Assembly: GCF_017743995.1 (NCBI RefSeq)
Contig: NZ_JAGHRB010000022.1
Span: 1-48,020 of the forward strand
Source of the DNA: Ruegeria sp. R13_0
GTDB lineage: Bacteria; Pseudomonadota; Alphaproteobacteria; Rhodobacterales; Rhodobacteraceae
Length of the DNA: 48,020 nt
Direction of reading: 5' to 3'
Shown: positions 25,296-34,819 of the stretch, one piece after another
Numbering within the stretch: position 1 is the first letter of the stretch
How the letters are laid out: every line of letters begins with the position of its first letter
The notes under the pieces: model-generated
The model's database searches: none
The model's input: the letters and a program-made list of their open reading frames with translations, nothing else
What the model was told of the DNA's origin: nothing
Translations under genes and position numbers: made by a program

Positions 25296-26084
25296 ATGGC
25301 GAACGGAAGCAGTTTGGAAGAAGTCGCAGTGACAAAAGAAAAAGTGGGCCGAATAGTCTGGCACGATCTTTTCACGCCTGATGTGGCCGCTTCTAGGTCA
25401 TTTTACGAAAGCGTGGCGGGCTGGAGCTATATTGTCGAGCACGCCACAGATTTCGCATGGGGCGGCGGCCATAAAGATATTGTCCTGGCCGCTCTTGATG
25501 GAGAGGCAGGGGCCGGGTTCGTTTATCAAAATCAGGTGCTCTTTGAAGGATGGATTCCTTATGTTGAGGTCGAAGACGTAGATCAGGCTGCCAAACTGGC
25601 CGCCAATCTCAAAGGATCGGTAGTGAAACCTCCCTTTGAAGTTCCTGGGGTTGGCCGGAACTGCCTCTTGCGTGATCCGCTTGGCGCATTCTTCGGTGTA
25701 TCAGTTTCGCGGCACGACTATCCTGTCCCCGCTCGTCAGTTTACGCACGAACACTACCTATCACGTAGCGGCGCATTCCCGGACAACTTCTACCACCAGA
25801 TGTTCGGGTGGAATCTCTCACCTGCTAGAAACGTACCTGCGTCACAGAGACAAATTAGTCTAAAAGACGAAGTGTTGGCGATATGTGCAGCGGAACCTGC
25901 AGTTCCCAACAACAACGTGGCGTGGGTGCCCGGTGTTCGCGCCGACTTTCTCGAAAACGCACTGAACAAGATCAACTCAGGCCCAGGTTCCGTGCTTGCT
26001 CGTTATCAGAATACTAAGAACACTATTGAGAAGGGTCTGGTTTGCGATGCAGCTGGCGCATTGTGCTGTGTCGTCCAGATTTGA
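25296..26084 (+). CDS. VOC-superfamily (glyoxalase/bleomycin resistance-like) protein
   Basis: A 262-residue protein of two VOC modules. The first is clear: VGRIVWHDLFTPDVAASRSFYESVAGW, then ILAALDG, WIPYVEVEDVDQAAKLA and LRDPLGAFFGV. The second (about 145-262) is weaker, with FYHQMFGWN, AWVPGVRADFLENAL and DAAGALCCVVQ. VOC proteins use paired beta-alpha modules to bind metal or hydrophobic ligands; the role here is unknown. It is alone between the LysR remnant and the convergent truncated DUF1989 gene. Confidence 0.8.
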   Translation: MANGSSLEEVAVTKEKVGRIVWHDLFTPDVAASRSFYESVAGWSYIVEHATDFAWGGGHKDIVLAALDGEAGAGFVYQNQVLFEGWIPYVEVEDVDQAAKLAANLKGSVVKPPFEVPGVGRNCLLRDPLGAFFGVSVSRHDYPVPARQFTHEHYLSRSGAFPDNFYHQMFGWNLSPARNVPASQRQISLKDEVLAICAAEPAVPNNNVAWVPGVRADFLENALNKINSGPGSVLARYQNTKNTIEKGLVCDAAGALCCVVQI

Positions 26085-26146
26085 TGCTCGGTCGTAAGGT
26101 TCGCAGTCCATTGTTTATAACGGCATCCTCAAGTGGGTTAAAAATC

Positions 26147-26422
26147 TCAAATCTGACTTTGGTACAAGTTTAACGCAGTTCCACTTTGCTCCGGCATGGG
26201 ACACCGACGGTTAGACCGAAAAATCGTTCCCTTCACCGTCGTCGGAGTGTCGGAATGGACGCGGGTATGTTCCATCGACATGAACCCGGCGATGTCATCC
26301 ACCATGAACGCCCACGCGTCGATTACCTGAGGCCCGAAGGTATTGGTAACTCTCAATTGTGCGCCTTGCACAAGACGAAACGCGCGGCCCGTGCGGGCCT
26401 TCAATACAATAGTCTCTGCCAT
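26147..26422 (-). pseudogene. Truncated DUF1989 protein
   Basis: From an ATG that overlaps the SMP-30 stop (ATGA) the frame reads ETIVLKARTGRAFRLVQGAQ, LRVTNTFGPQVIDAWAFMVD and MSMEHTRVHS, then SNRRCPM. This is the N-terminal third of a DUF1989 protein. Similarity ends near 26200 and unrelated codons follow to a stop at 26147. The conserved HDT and CD-NRY regions are absent, so it is not functional. It was once cotranslated with the lactonase gene. Confidence 0.7.
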
Positions 26423-27342
26423 CAGAACAGCATAGCGCCAGTTGTCGGCAAGAGGACCGCATATACGCTTGTGGAGGCGGTGATGAACAAGCGATTGCGT
26501 TTCGGCCCGCCAAAGCAAACATTCGAGACCTCTTCTGGGACGAAAACCTTGCCCAGCAGCGTGCCATCCGGGTGGTAACAATGAACGCCGTCCTTTGCGC
26601 TTGTCCAGATACGGCCTTGGGTATCGAGTCGAAATCCGTCAAAGACGCCTTCTTCGCATTCAGCAAAGACATCCCCGCCTGAGAGCTTGCCGTCTGCGCT
26701 AACGGAGAATGCGCGGATATGATGCTCTCCGCTTGCGTAACGCGTGCCACCACTGTCAGCGATATACAGCGTTTGCTCGTCTAGCGAAAATGCAAGTCCA
26801 TTCGGACAGGCGAAGTCAGTAGTCACTTGCGTGACATCGCCGGTGGCTGGATCGAGACGATAGACATGTTCACCGTCAAGCTCTGGGTCTGCCTGAAACC
26901 CTTCGTAGTCAGACTCGATCCCGTAGGCAGGGTCACTGAACCAGATCGTGTCATCTGATCGCACTACAACATCGTTGGGGCTGTTGAACCGCTTTCCCTC
27001 GAAATGACTGGCCAGAGTCGTAACCGACCCATCATGCTCAATCCGGGTGACACTGCGCGTCCCATGCTCGCAAGCCACGATCCGCCCTTGCCGGTCGAGC
27101 GTTGAGCCATTCGTGTAGTATCCGAGGCCTGAGCGGATGTCTCCGATTGCTCCCGTCAGTTCGTCCCAGCGGAGCCGTCGATCATTGGGAATGTCGCTCC
27201 AGATCAGGCATCTGAACGTTGGAGAATACACCGGTCCTTCTGTCCATTTGCCGCCTGTCCAGATTTGGTCGATCGGCTCATCCAGTTTGATGCTGCGTTT
27301 GAACCGATCATCACGGATTTCGTAAGTGTCAGTCTTGGTCAT
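26422..27342 (-). CDS. SMP-30/gluconolactonase family protein
   Basis: A roughly 306-residue six-bladed propeller hydrolase that usually opens sugar lactones with a bound divalent metal. Landmarks: TEGPVYSPTFRCLIWSDIPN near the start, the metal-binding glutamate in that stretch, FNSPNDVVVRSDDTIWFSDPAYG, CPNGLAFSLDEQTLYIADSG and FDGFRLDTQGRIWTSAKDG (the Asn and Asp ligand regions). The ATG at 27342 is preferred over a TTG two codons earlier. A divergent HxlR regulator probably controls it. It is translationally coupled to the truncated DUF1989 gene. Confidence 0.9.
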   Translation of the reverse strand: MTKTDTYEIRDDRFKRSIKLDEPIDQIWTGGKWTEGPVYSPTFRCLIWSDIPNDRRLRWDELTGAIGDIRSGLGYYTNGSTLDRQGRIVACEHGTRSVTRIEHDGSVTTLASHFEGKRFNSPNDVVVRSDDTIWFSDPAYGIESDYEGFQADPELDGEHVYRLDPATGDVTQVTTDFACPNGLAFSLDEQTLYIADSGGTRYASGEHHIRAFSVSADGKLSGGDVFAECEEGVFDGFRLDTQGRIWTSAKDGVHCYHPDGTLLGKVFVPEEVSNVCFGGPKRNRLFITASTSVYAVLLPTTGAMLF

Positions 27343-27408
27343 TGGCAATACTGGCTTGGGTTGCTACAAATTACATAGCAATATAGTACGCTACAGAAAG
27401 CATAGCAA

Positions 27409-27750
27409 GTGACTAAGATACCGATACCAGGTCAGCCTGTCCGTGGTTCAAAAAGCGGCGCGCCCATTATGGCTCTGTTCGACCTGCTTGGACGGCACTG
27501 GGCTATGGGAGTCCTTTGGACGCTGAGCGAGGCTGGCCCATGCACTTTCCGAAAGCTGCAAGAAGAATGCGAAACAATCTCACCTGCGGCACTCAACACC
27601 CGACTGAAAGAGCTTCAAGCGGCGGGATTTGTTCATCGCGTTGCCGAAGGATATGCGTCGACTGATCTGGGAAAACACCTCTATGATCATCTCTGCCCGC
27701 TCGGAGACTTCAGTAAGGAATGGGCGAAACACTTACACGCTCAGGAATAG
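27409..27750 (+). CDS. HxlR-family winged-helix regulator
   Basis: A 113-residue protein with the HxlR fold: ALFDLLGRHWAMGVLWTL, FRKLQEECETISPAALNTRL (recognition region) and ELQAAGFVHRVAEGYASTDLG. Members sense redox or reactive carbonyl stress, often through a Cys; Cys45 or so (GPCTFRKL) is a candidate. The start codon is GTG. Divergent from the SMP-30 gene, with TAGC-N10-GCTA (27376-27393) and repeated ATAGCAA in the 66-base gap as possible operator. Confidence 0.85.
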   Translation: MTKIPIPGQPVRGSKSGAPIMALFDLLGRHWAMGVLWTLSEAGPCTFRKLQEECETISPAALNTRLKELQAAGFVHRVAEGYASTDLGKHLYDHLCPLGDFSKEWAKHLHAQE

Positions 27751-28062
27751 GAGGGCGGACGTTCAGAATCATAGATTGAAGGTCCGGTTTGTCCGCAGAC
27801 TGGGAGTTGGAACAGACACAAATTTTGGCAGCGCAGCGAATGGCCGCTAAGTAGCCTCAGACGCAGAATTCGGCTGCTGTGCTCAAAGTCGGCTCTGGGC
27901 CGTTGGGTATGTCGTAGAAATCACGGCAGGGTCTTATGCTGCGTTTTCTCCAAGGTCAGCGCTGAGCCCAAAGTGCAAGATTCTGCGTGCTGCCCTAATG
28001 ACAGCAAAGCGCAGCATAGCTGGCTTTGCAAACCTACTCCAAAGGTCCTTAGCCGCTAAAAA
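27751..28062. other. Gene-free gap with degenerate repeat DNA
   Basis: No gene is seen in these 312 bases. They include GCAGCGAATGGCCGCTAAG (27833-27851) and a GGCTCTGGGCCGTTGGG stretch, similar to sequences in the gaps near 11.5, 36.1, 41.35 and 47.0 kb. It separates the convergent HxlR and RND pump genes. Confidence 0.4.
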
Positions 28063-31000
28063 TCACGACGGCCGTTTCGCGTTACTTTTTACCTCGGGGA
28101 ATACAAAGGTCCTGCCAACGCGCAAAAGGGAAAAACACAGCGGAGGGGCGACCAACAAAGTTAGGGGTGAAGCCACGAGCAGACCGCCGATCATCATGGT
28201 GGCCATCGGTTCGAACAGGGCGCCTCCGGACAGGGCCATGGGGATCAAGCCAAAGACCGTCGTCAACGACGTTAACATAATCGGTTTCGCTCGCGCCTGA
28301 GCAGCAACTACGACTGCATCAGCAAGTGGACGCGTCTTTAGTTCGATGTCGATCTGGTTTATCAGAACAATGGCGTTGTTGATAATAATGCCCATCAACG
28401 ACATCAGCCCCAGCATGGCAAAGAAAGACATCGGCTGGTGCATCAGGAGCATGCCGAACGGTGCTCCAATCACGACAAGGGGTATGGTCAGGAACGTGGC
28501 CATCGCGCGCCGCATTGAGTTGAATTGAAAGACCAACGCCGCAAGCATAACCGCAAGCGCATAAGGCAAGTTTGCCGCCATCTGGTCGTTTACATCCGCG
28601 CTGTCTTCTAGCTCGCCGGCAATTGAGATCTCATATTCCGGACCGAGATCGAGCGCAGCCAGTGTTGGTTGCAAGGCACTCAACGTCTCCTGCGCGCTTT
28701 GAGAGGCACTTTTACCTGAGATCACAATGCGTCGAACCTGATTTTCACGCCGGATTTCAGAGTATTCCAGCGAAGGTCGGAACGTGGCGACCTGATCGAT
28801 GGCGATCAGTTGCCCTTCGGCGGATATGGTCATGTTAGCAAGGTCTTCCACACTGTCCCGACCGGCGGATTGCGCCCGCATCACGATTGGAATCTGAGCG
28901 TCACCCTCGCGAAATGTCGAATATTCGGTGCCCGAAAAATAGGCTGCCATAACACCTGAAATGTCTTCTGAGGTGACGCCGAACTCGCGTGCCTTGTCCT
29001 GGGCGATGTCGATGACGATCTTGATGATCTTGTGACCCCAGTCCGTTTCATTCTTGACCACATTTGGCATGGCCGCAAACGCGGCGGAAATCTCTTCGGC
29101 GGCAGTCAACAATACCTCCGCATCAGGTCCGAAGATTTCCACGTCCACAATTCCGGATTCCGATCCGCCTTGCGGCAAACGCGTAACGCGAAACCGTGCT
29201 TCGGGAAATTGGGCGAGAAAGGCATCCCGGGCGCGTTTCACAACTTTTTCGGCGGCTTCAAGATCCGTTGCGTTGACGTGGAAGAAGGCCTTGGTCGGAT
29301 CAGGGTTGTTCGGATTGAGCCCCAGATTGAACCGCGGCCCGCCGTCACCCACAAAGGCCGTTGTATTGTGGACCTCAGGGTTGGTCTCAACGTCGGTCAG
29401 CCAATCCTGCACCCGCAGTGCCATGCGCTCGGTCTCTGATATTGCAGCGTCTTTTGGCATGTCCATGTAGATCAGGAAATCGGCCCGTTCGCTGAAGGGA
29501 AACATCTCGGATTTCAACAGGGAAAACTGACTACCGCTCCAAACCACCGCAGCCAGGGCCAAAGCCGTAATTGGGATGCCGAAAGGGAGCAAGACCCGGA
29601 TCACCCGCGCATAGGACCGTGCCAACAACCCCGGCCCGCCGGACGACGTGTTTGGCCTGAGCAATTTGGTGCACAGATATGGCAGGATGTAGAGCGCAGT
29701 CAGCCATGAGCCCAGCAACATCGACGCGACAACCGCGCCGAGGGAAAAGGCGAATTCACCTTCGACGCCATTCATCATAAGCATCGGCAGGAATGCCGAA
29801 ATCGTTGTGATCGATGCCACACCAAGTGGGACGACAAACTGCGAGCCAGCGGAGAGGGCCGCCTCCTGCGGCTCCATACCGGTATCAATGCGGTTGCCGA
29901 TGTCTTCGACCACAACCAGACCATTGTCGACAAGCAATCCCAGTGAAATGATAACGGCAGCAATCGATACCTGCTCGATGTCAACACCGATACCCGCCAT
30001 CGCCACAAGCGCGAAGCAAATGGTGAACGGAACAATGCAGGCAATCACGATGGCTGACCGCAAACCAAGAAAAACGAGCATGACCAGAAAAACGACCCCA
30101 AAGGTCTGCCCGACGTTTTCCAGCGCGTTGTTCACGCTGTCCGTAACCACCGTTTCCTGAAAGGTTGACACGCTGAGCGAAATGCCAATCGGCTGGCTGA
30201 CTTCGAAACTGCGCAGGGCAATATCCAGTCGTTTCCCAAGGTCCTGAATGTCCGTTTGGGGCGACATCTCTATTGCCGCGACAATCGCCGGCTCACCATT
30301 AAAAAACACCGGGGCGTTTTTGGGATCCTCGTAGCCTCGCCTTACGTCAACAAGGTCAGATAGGCGTACAAATCCGGCCAGACCGCTGACTTTGGTGAGC
30401 ACCGCGCCGATTTCCTCAAGCGTCCGAAGATCGCCATTGGCCTCCAGCGTGATCTTGTTTCCGTTCGCGTCAATTTCGCCTGCCGGAAGAATGACGTTTT
30501 GTGCCTGAAGGTCTGCCAGCAACTGGTCCAATTGCACACCGACAGCTGCGAGCTTTCTGACATCGACCTCAAGCCAAATACGCTCTTCCTGCACACCAAA
30601 GAAGCTGACTTTGGTGATCCCTTCCACGCGGAAAAGCTCTGTGCGCAAGTCTTCGGTGACGTCCTCGATCTCGGCCAGCGAAAACCCGTCGCCTATGACG
30701 GCCACTGTTGCAATAGCCACATCACCGTAGTCCGAGTTCACAGCGGGTGTGCTGGTACCCTCCGGCAATTCACCTGTAACTTCCTGCATCTTGTTGCGCA
30801 GGTCTTCCCATGCGGCCTCGATATCCGTGCCAAAAACCGTGTCGAAGAGATCAACGTAAATCAGGACCTGACCATCGGAAATAATTGTCTCGATATCCTC
30901 GACATCACCGATTTCGCGGATTTTACGTTCAATCGGAATGGCGATCAGCTGTTCCATCCGCGCCGGGGCCATGCCCTCAAAGCTGGCCGCAACGACCGCG

Positions 31001-31134
31001 GTGCGAATGGTGATCTCGGGGTTTTCGCGTTTGGGAATGCCCAGATAGGATATCGCGCCCAGGCTCAGAATGAACGCCATCATCAGCAGGGTCAGGCGGT
31101 TCTTGAGCAGACCAAAGCGAGTTAAGGCTTCCAT
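28063..31134 (-). CDS. RND-family efflux pump permease
   Basis: A 1023-residue inner-membrane drug/proton antiporter of the AcrB/HAE1 group. The N-terminus has MEALTRFGLLKNRLTLLMMAFI (first membrane helix) and GIPKRENPEI. Helices 2-6 lie near 340-470 with the proton-relay motif LLVDNGLVVVEDIGNRI; the second half repeats this (LMGIIINNAIVLINQIDIEL). Length is normal for the family. It overlaps the adaptor gene by 13 bases, so adaptor and pump are coupled. The outer-membrane channel is not encoded nearby. Substrates are unknown. Confidence 0.93.
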   Translation of the reverse strand: MEALTRFGLLKNRLTLLMMAFILSLGAISYLGIPKRENPEITIRTAVVAASFEGMAPARMEQLIAIPIERKIREIGDVEDIETIISDGQVLIYVDLFDTVFGTDIEAAWEDLRNKMQEVTGELPEGTSTPAVNSDYGDVAIATVAVIGDGFSLAEIEDVTEDLRTELFRVEGITKVSFFGVQEERIWLEVDVRKLAAVGVQLDQLLADLQAQNVILPAGEIDANGNKITLEANGDLRTLEEIGAVLTKVSGLAGFVRLSDLVDVRRGYEDPKNAPVFFNGEPAIVAAIEMSPQTDIQDLGKRLDIALRSFEVSQPIGISLSVSTFQETVVTDSVNNALENVGQTFGVVFLVMLVFLGLRSAIVIACIVPFTICFALVAMAGIGVDIEQVSIAAVIISLGLLVDNGLVVVEDIGNRIDTGMEPQEAALSAGSQFVVPLGVASITTISAFLPMLMMNGVEGEFAFSLGAVVASMLLGSWLTALYILPYLCTKLLRPNTSSGGPGLLARSYARVIRVLLPFGIPITALALAAVVWSGSQFSLLKSEMFPFSERADFLIYMDMPKDAAISETERMALRVQDWLTDVETNPEVHNTTAFVGDGGPRFNLGLNPNNPDPTKAFFHVNATDLEAAEKVVKRARDAFLAQFPEARFRVTRLPQGGSESGIVDVEIFGPDAEVLLTAAEEISAAFAAMPNVVKNETDWGHKIIKIVIDIAQDKAREFGVTSEDISGVMAAYFSGTEYSTFREGDAQIPIVMRAQSAGRDSVEDLANMTISAEGQLIAIDQVATFRPSLEYSEIRRENQVRRIVISGKSASQSAQETLSALQPTLAALDLGPEYEISIAGELEDSADVNDQMAANLPYALAVMLAALVFQFNSMRRAMATFLTIPLVVIGAPFGMLLMHQPMSFFAMLGLMSLMGIIINNAIVLINQIDIELKTRPLADAVVVAAQARAKPIMLTSLTTVFGLIPMALSGGALFEPMATMMIGGLLVASPLTLLVAPPLCFSLLRVGRTFVFPEVKSNAKRPS

Positions 31135-32282
31135 TTACCGTCCCCGTCGTTGGGTAGAAGCGCAACCTCCATACCGTCGCGCAGGAAAGCGACCCCCTTG
31201 GTCGCCACCCGCTCGCCCGGCGACAACCCATCGATGATCAGAAAGCTGTTTTCGCGAATGCCCGCCATAGTCACGGTTCTGCGCTGGACCGTGTTGGTTT
31301 CAGGTTCGAAAACATAGACCTCCAGATTGATTGCATCGTTTGGCCCGGTGTCCTTGGGAATTTCCGTTCCCGGGATAACCGCAGACATCGGCAACAGATG
31401 CCCACGCGCAGCGAGCAGGGGAAACTCCAGCGCGACCTCGACCGCCATCCCTGCCTTGATGATCGGAGCGATTTCCTTCAGGCGAACCACCACTGGAAAA
31501 GAGGAAACCTGGCCTGCGCGTTCACCCAACTCGCTGACAACCCCGCTCAGGGAAATGCTGGGGTCGTCAGCAAGCCGGATGGTGGCGGGGGTGCCGACAA
31601 CCAGTTGTCCAACCACATCGAAGCTGACCGAAAACGAAACCTCGAACTCTTCCTGCTGATATAGCGAAAGCACCGTCTGACCGGACGACACCGTTGCGAA
31701 ACTGTCCACTTCCAGCGCATCAACGATCCCGTCGAACGGGGCAAACAGCTTGCTGTCCGACAGATCCTGTTCGGCCGCAGCCAGATCCTTTTCCGCCTGA
31801 GTCAACTGCGCCCTGACCTGAGCGACCGTTGTGGCGTCTTCGTCCCGTCGAACCACGGTAACAGCGCCACGCTCCAACAGCGTCTCTGAACGTGCAAGAT
31901 CCCTTTCCGCCTGCGCCAGGGTGACGCGTACCTCTTCGACAACAGCCTTGCGGTTATCGATAGTTGTTTCGAATTGGTCCGTCTCCAATTGTGCCAGTAG
32001 TTGACCTTCTGCAACGCGTTCGCCCACATCAAGACTGAGGCGCCCCAGTCGACCGCCAACTTCGAAAGACAGCAGGTTGACCTCGCTAGGTTCCAGAACA
32101 CCCGGATACCGGCGTACGGCGACATCTTCTGCGTCAGACACCAGCGTCGTGATCAGGCCCCGTACTGTTTCCTGCTGCTGGGTTTGCCCGGTATCTTCTT
32201 CTGGCAGACACGCGGCAAGCAACAGGGCAAGCGAACCCAAATGCACGACACGTCTTGTAGAAAGCAGAACACTATCCCTCAT
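31122..32282 (-). CDS. RND efflux periplasmic adaptor (membrane fusion protein), lipoprotein
   Basis: A 386-residue adaptor. The signal ends in a lipobox-like LLLAAC (Cys25 region), so it is probably lipid-anchored. A barrel-sandwich half (FEVGGRLGRLSLDVGERV) and a coiled-coil hairpin follow (LAQAERDLARSETLLERGAV to LTQAEKDLAAAEQDL, about 120-170). A second lipoyl half (SDSKLFAPFDGIVDALEV) precedes a beta-barrel domain. It bridges the pump to an outer-membrane channel. It sits 63 bases after the SDR gene in the same operon. Confidence 0.92.
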   Translation of the reverse strand: MRDSVLLSTRRVVHLGSLALLLAACLPEEDTGQTQQQETVRGLITTLVSDAEDVAVRRYPGVLEPSEVNLLSFEVGGRLGRLSLDVGERVAEGQLLAQLETDQFETTIDNRKAVVEEVRVTLAQAERDLARSETLLERGAVTVVRRDEDATTVAQVRAQLTQAEKDLAAAEQDLSDSKLFAPFDGIVDALEVDSFATVSSGQTVLSLYQQEEFEVSFSVSFDVVGQLVVGTPATIRLADDPSISLSGVVSELGERAGQVSSFPVVVRLKEIAPIIKAGMAVEVALEFPLLAARGHLLPMSAVIPGTEIPKDTGPNDAINLEVYVFEPETNTVQRRTVTMAGIRENSFLIIDGLSPGERVATKGVAFLRDGMEVALLPNDGDGKWKP

Positions 32283-32345
32283 GTCAGTCCCTTCCCCAAG
32301 TATTCAAAGACTTTGGCCGCAAATGAAAGCTTCAAAGTCAAGGCG

Positions 32346-33212
32346 TTATGCCGTGCTTCGAAATGCCTCGAGCAAGGCCAGAAGTGCGCGCTGAATGTTC
32401 GGATCAGCAGCGGATTTCGGCACTTTTTTCTCTTTTAAGTTGGCGACAAAGATACCGGTCGCGCCGCCAAACTCGGCCGGATCAGCAGCGGCAATGACCT
32501 TTGCGGCTTGCTTTTCTGCGGGGCTGAACAGGATGGGCGCAAGCCATCGTAGAAACGTTGGCATCCCCGAGTTCCCGGTGGTGGTCATAGCGGTTTTTGT
32601 CGCGCCGGGATCGATGGCACGGATCAGGATATTGTGCTGCTTTAACTCATCGGCCATTGCCGGAGCCAGCGCGGTAACGGCAAGTTTCGTCTGCGCATAT
32701 GTACCCATCAGACCGCTGACGGTCTCTGGGTTTGTGATATTTTCTAGGTTCAGGGATTTGACCGATGAAACAGCGCTGGACGACATGTTCACCACCATGG
32801 CCGGCACCTCTCCGGATGGTCGCGCCATTTTTTCCCGAAGGCCAAGTGTCAGAAGATACGGGGCAAGGACGTTGACGGCGAAATGCATCTCGATCCCCTG
32901 ATCATTCAGGACCTTTTCTCCGGTCAAGACGCCTGAGTTGTTGTAAAGCGTCGCAACGCGGCCGGGTAGTGCGTTGATTTTTCCGATCGCGTCAAAGACC
33001 TGTTCCGTCTCCATCAGGTCTGCAGTAATCAATTCGATTTTCTGGTCCGGAAACTCGGCAAGTATCTGCTCGCGCTGCGCCCTAGCTTTGGGTTCACTTC
33101 GGTTCAGCAAAACAAGAGGGTCGCCACGTGACGCCAAAATTTGCGCTATTGCGCCTCCTATTCCGCCGGTTGACCCGGTGATGACGGTCCAGTTTGCAAC
33201 GTCAGATATCAT
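32346..33212 (-). CDS. Short-chain dehydrogenase/reductase
   Basis: A 288-residue NAD(P)-dependent oxidoreductase. The cofactor motif TGSTGGIG is at about 12-19, the NNSG motif in TLYNNSGVL, the catalytic serine region in NMSSSAVSS and the YAQTK active-site motif. It is the first gene of the SDR-adaptor-pump operon and faces a MarR gene 77 bases away. The pairing suggests the same toxic compound is both modified and exported. The start ATG lies next to the operator region. Confidence 0.88.
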   Translation of the reverse strand: MISDVANWTVITGSTGGIGGAIAQILASRGDPLVLLNRSEPKARAQREQILAEFPDQKIELITADLMETEQVFDAIGKINALPGRVATLYNNSGVLTGEKVLNDQGIEMHFAVNVLAPYLLTLGLREKMARPSGEVPAMVVNMSSSAVSSVKSLNLENITNPETVSGLMGTYAQTKLAVTALAPAMADELKQHNILIRAIDPGATKTAMTTTGNSGMPTFLRWLAPILFSPAEKQAAKVIAAADPAEFGGATGIFVANLKEKKVPKSAADPNIQRALLALLEAFRSTA

Positions 33213-33257
33213 TTGTTACGCCTGTTCGACAGGAATGGTAGGTTCGTGAATTCATAC

Positions 33258-33277
33258 ATAGTGTATATATTCACTAT
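33258..33277. promoter_or_regulatory. Palindromic operator between SDR and MarR genes
   Basis: ATAGTG and CACTAT arms around an A+T centre form a 20-base element palindromic at all but one symmetric pair. It lies 13 bases before the MarR start and 46 bases before the SDR start. This is the expected position for autoregulation by MarR and control of the efflux operon. Confidence 0.6.
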
Positions 33278-33289
33278 TGGAAATAGAAA

Positions 33290-33718
33290 ATGTCACAGTC
33301 CGCAGCACGCGCAATTTGTCAGTTTGTTCCGCCCTTTGTGCGATTTCTACGCGAGGGCCTGGCGCAGGTGCCGATATCTCCTGCCCGGTTTCAGGTGTTA
33401 GAGGCACTGAAATTAGATGGCGCTCTTTCGATGGTGGAACTCGCGGAACGACTTACAGTCACCAAGCGCAACATCACGTCTCTTGTGGACGGCTTGGAAA
33501 AGGACGGTCTGGTCAGCCGAACCCCGCATCCGACAGACCGACGCTCGACTCTGGTTTCGCTGACCACCGTGGGCGACAGTACGTTTTGTAGTGCCGCAAA
33601 AATACAGCATGATCATTTGGCAAAATTGATGGAAGGTCTGAACGACCGCCAAAAGGACGAGATGGCGCAAACGCTTACCTACCTGACACAGAAAATCCAG
33701 GAATGCTCGGATACCTGA
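33290..33718 (+). CDS. MarR-family transcriptional regulator
   Basis: A 142-residue winged-helix repressor: SPARFQVLEALKLDGALSMVELAERLTVTKRNITSLVDGLEKDGLV is the DNA-binding core and TPHPTDRRSTLVSLT the wing. Long N- and C-terminal helices form the dimer. It is divergent from the SDR-RND operon and most likely represses it until a ligand binds. Its stop is 23 bases from the convergent LysR gene. Confidence 0.9.
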   Translation: MSQSAARAICQFVPPFVRFLREGLAQVPISPARFQVLEALKLDGALSMVELAERLTVTKRNITSLVDGLEKDGLVSRTPHPTDRRSTLVSLTTVGDSTFCSAAKIQHDHLAKLMEGLNDRQKDEMAQTLTYLTQKIQECSDT

Positions 33719-33741
33719 AGTGTTGCCCTCTTTCATTGGGC

Positions 33742-34695
33742 TTACCGCGAGGTTCTACAGACCATTGAACTGGAGCTTTCGGCCGCTGCCTGAACGAGCC
33801 AATTGATAAACAATCCAACTTCGTCTCTGGCCGCCGCGTCCTGCGTCGTGACGACGTCAAATCCGATGTCGGTGGTCTGAATTTGGTCAGGAAACGGACA
33901 GACAAGGAGACCAGCTGCCATGGGGTCCTGTAATGCCGGCCAACCGCCCAACAGAACGCCTTGCCCGGAAATGGCCGCCTGAACGGCCAGTCCGTAGTCG
34001 CTGAACCTGGGCCCGTTACTTGTGTTGACCCCTTTGATACGTCGACGTTCAAGCCAGGTCTGCCAGTCGAACCATGAACGTGCGTTCCGGGCCCAGGGCA
34101 TCTGCGACATTTCCCAATGGATCAGGGGGACATGGCAGAGGTCTTCGACGGACCTAAGGTTTACTGAGTCTTTCAGCATCCGGGGGCTGCAAGTCGGCAA
34201 CACCAGATCTTCAAACAATCGGGTCGAGATCAGCCCGTCGGCGGAAGGGACGCCATATCTGATGGCGACGTCCACGTCTTCGCGTTGAAGGTCGACGACG
34301 CGCTGAGACGAATCGATCAGGATCTGGATGCCAGGGCTGTCCGCTCTGAACCGCTCGAGCCTGGGCACCAACCATGTAGTTGCAATCGAAGACTCGACGC
34401 TTACGATAAGCCGTGAGCCATGCGTGTCAGTGCGCATTTTTCTAACAGCATCAGTGATATGGCGCATTGCCAGCTGCATGTCATTTAAGCCCTCTGACCC
34501 TCTGTGCGATAGCATCAGGCGATGACCGTTGCGTTCGATCAGCTTGTGCCCAATGGCCGTCTCAAGCTTAACAACCATTTGCTTTACGGCGGGCGGGGTC
34601 ACGTTCAACTCTTCTGCCGCTGCCTTGTAGCTGAGATGCCGGGCTACGGCCTCAAAGGCCCGAAGCGCATTCAAAGAAGGGATCCAATCTGTCAT
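33742..34695 (-). CDS. LysR-family regulator (GcvA-like)
   Basis: A 317-residue LysR protein with a helix-turn-helix at about 7-65 (SLNALRAFEAVARHLSYKAAAEELNVTPPAVKQMV) and an effector domain showing IRYGVPSADGLISTRLFEDL. Divergent from the DmdA-like gene 124 bases away, so it probably senses that enzyme's substrate or product. TTAGT-N14-ACTAA (34700-34723) just upstream of its start could be its binding site. Confidence 0.88.
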   Translation of the reverse strand: MTDWIPSLNALRAFEAVARHLSYKAAAEELNVTPPAVKQMVVKLETAIGHKLIERNGHRLMLSHRGSEGLNDMQLAMRHITDAVRKMRTDTHGSRLIVSVESSIATTWLVPRLERFRADSPGIQILIDSSQRVVDLQREDVDVAIRYGVPSADGLISTRLFEDLVLPTCSPRMLKDSVNLRSVEDLCHVPLIHWEMSQMPWARNARSWFDWQTWLERRRIKGVNTSNGPRFSDYGLAVQAAISGQGVLLGGWPALQDPMAAGLLVCPFPDQIQTTDIGFDVVTTQDAAARDEVGLFINWLVQAAAESSSSMVCRTSR

Positions 34696-34819
34696 GAAGT
34701 TAGTTTTGCTAAATCCTGACTAAGATCAATTCAATTCGGCCGGTCAAATTTTCAAGCTAGAAAGTCAAGGCCCGACCCCGATCCTCAGTCGTGGCGCTTA
34801 AAACAGATAGGACAGCATC

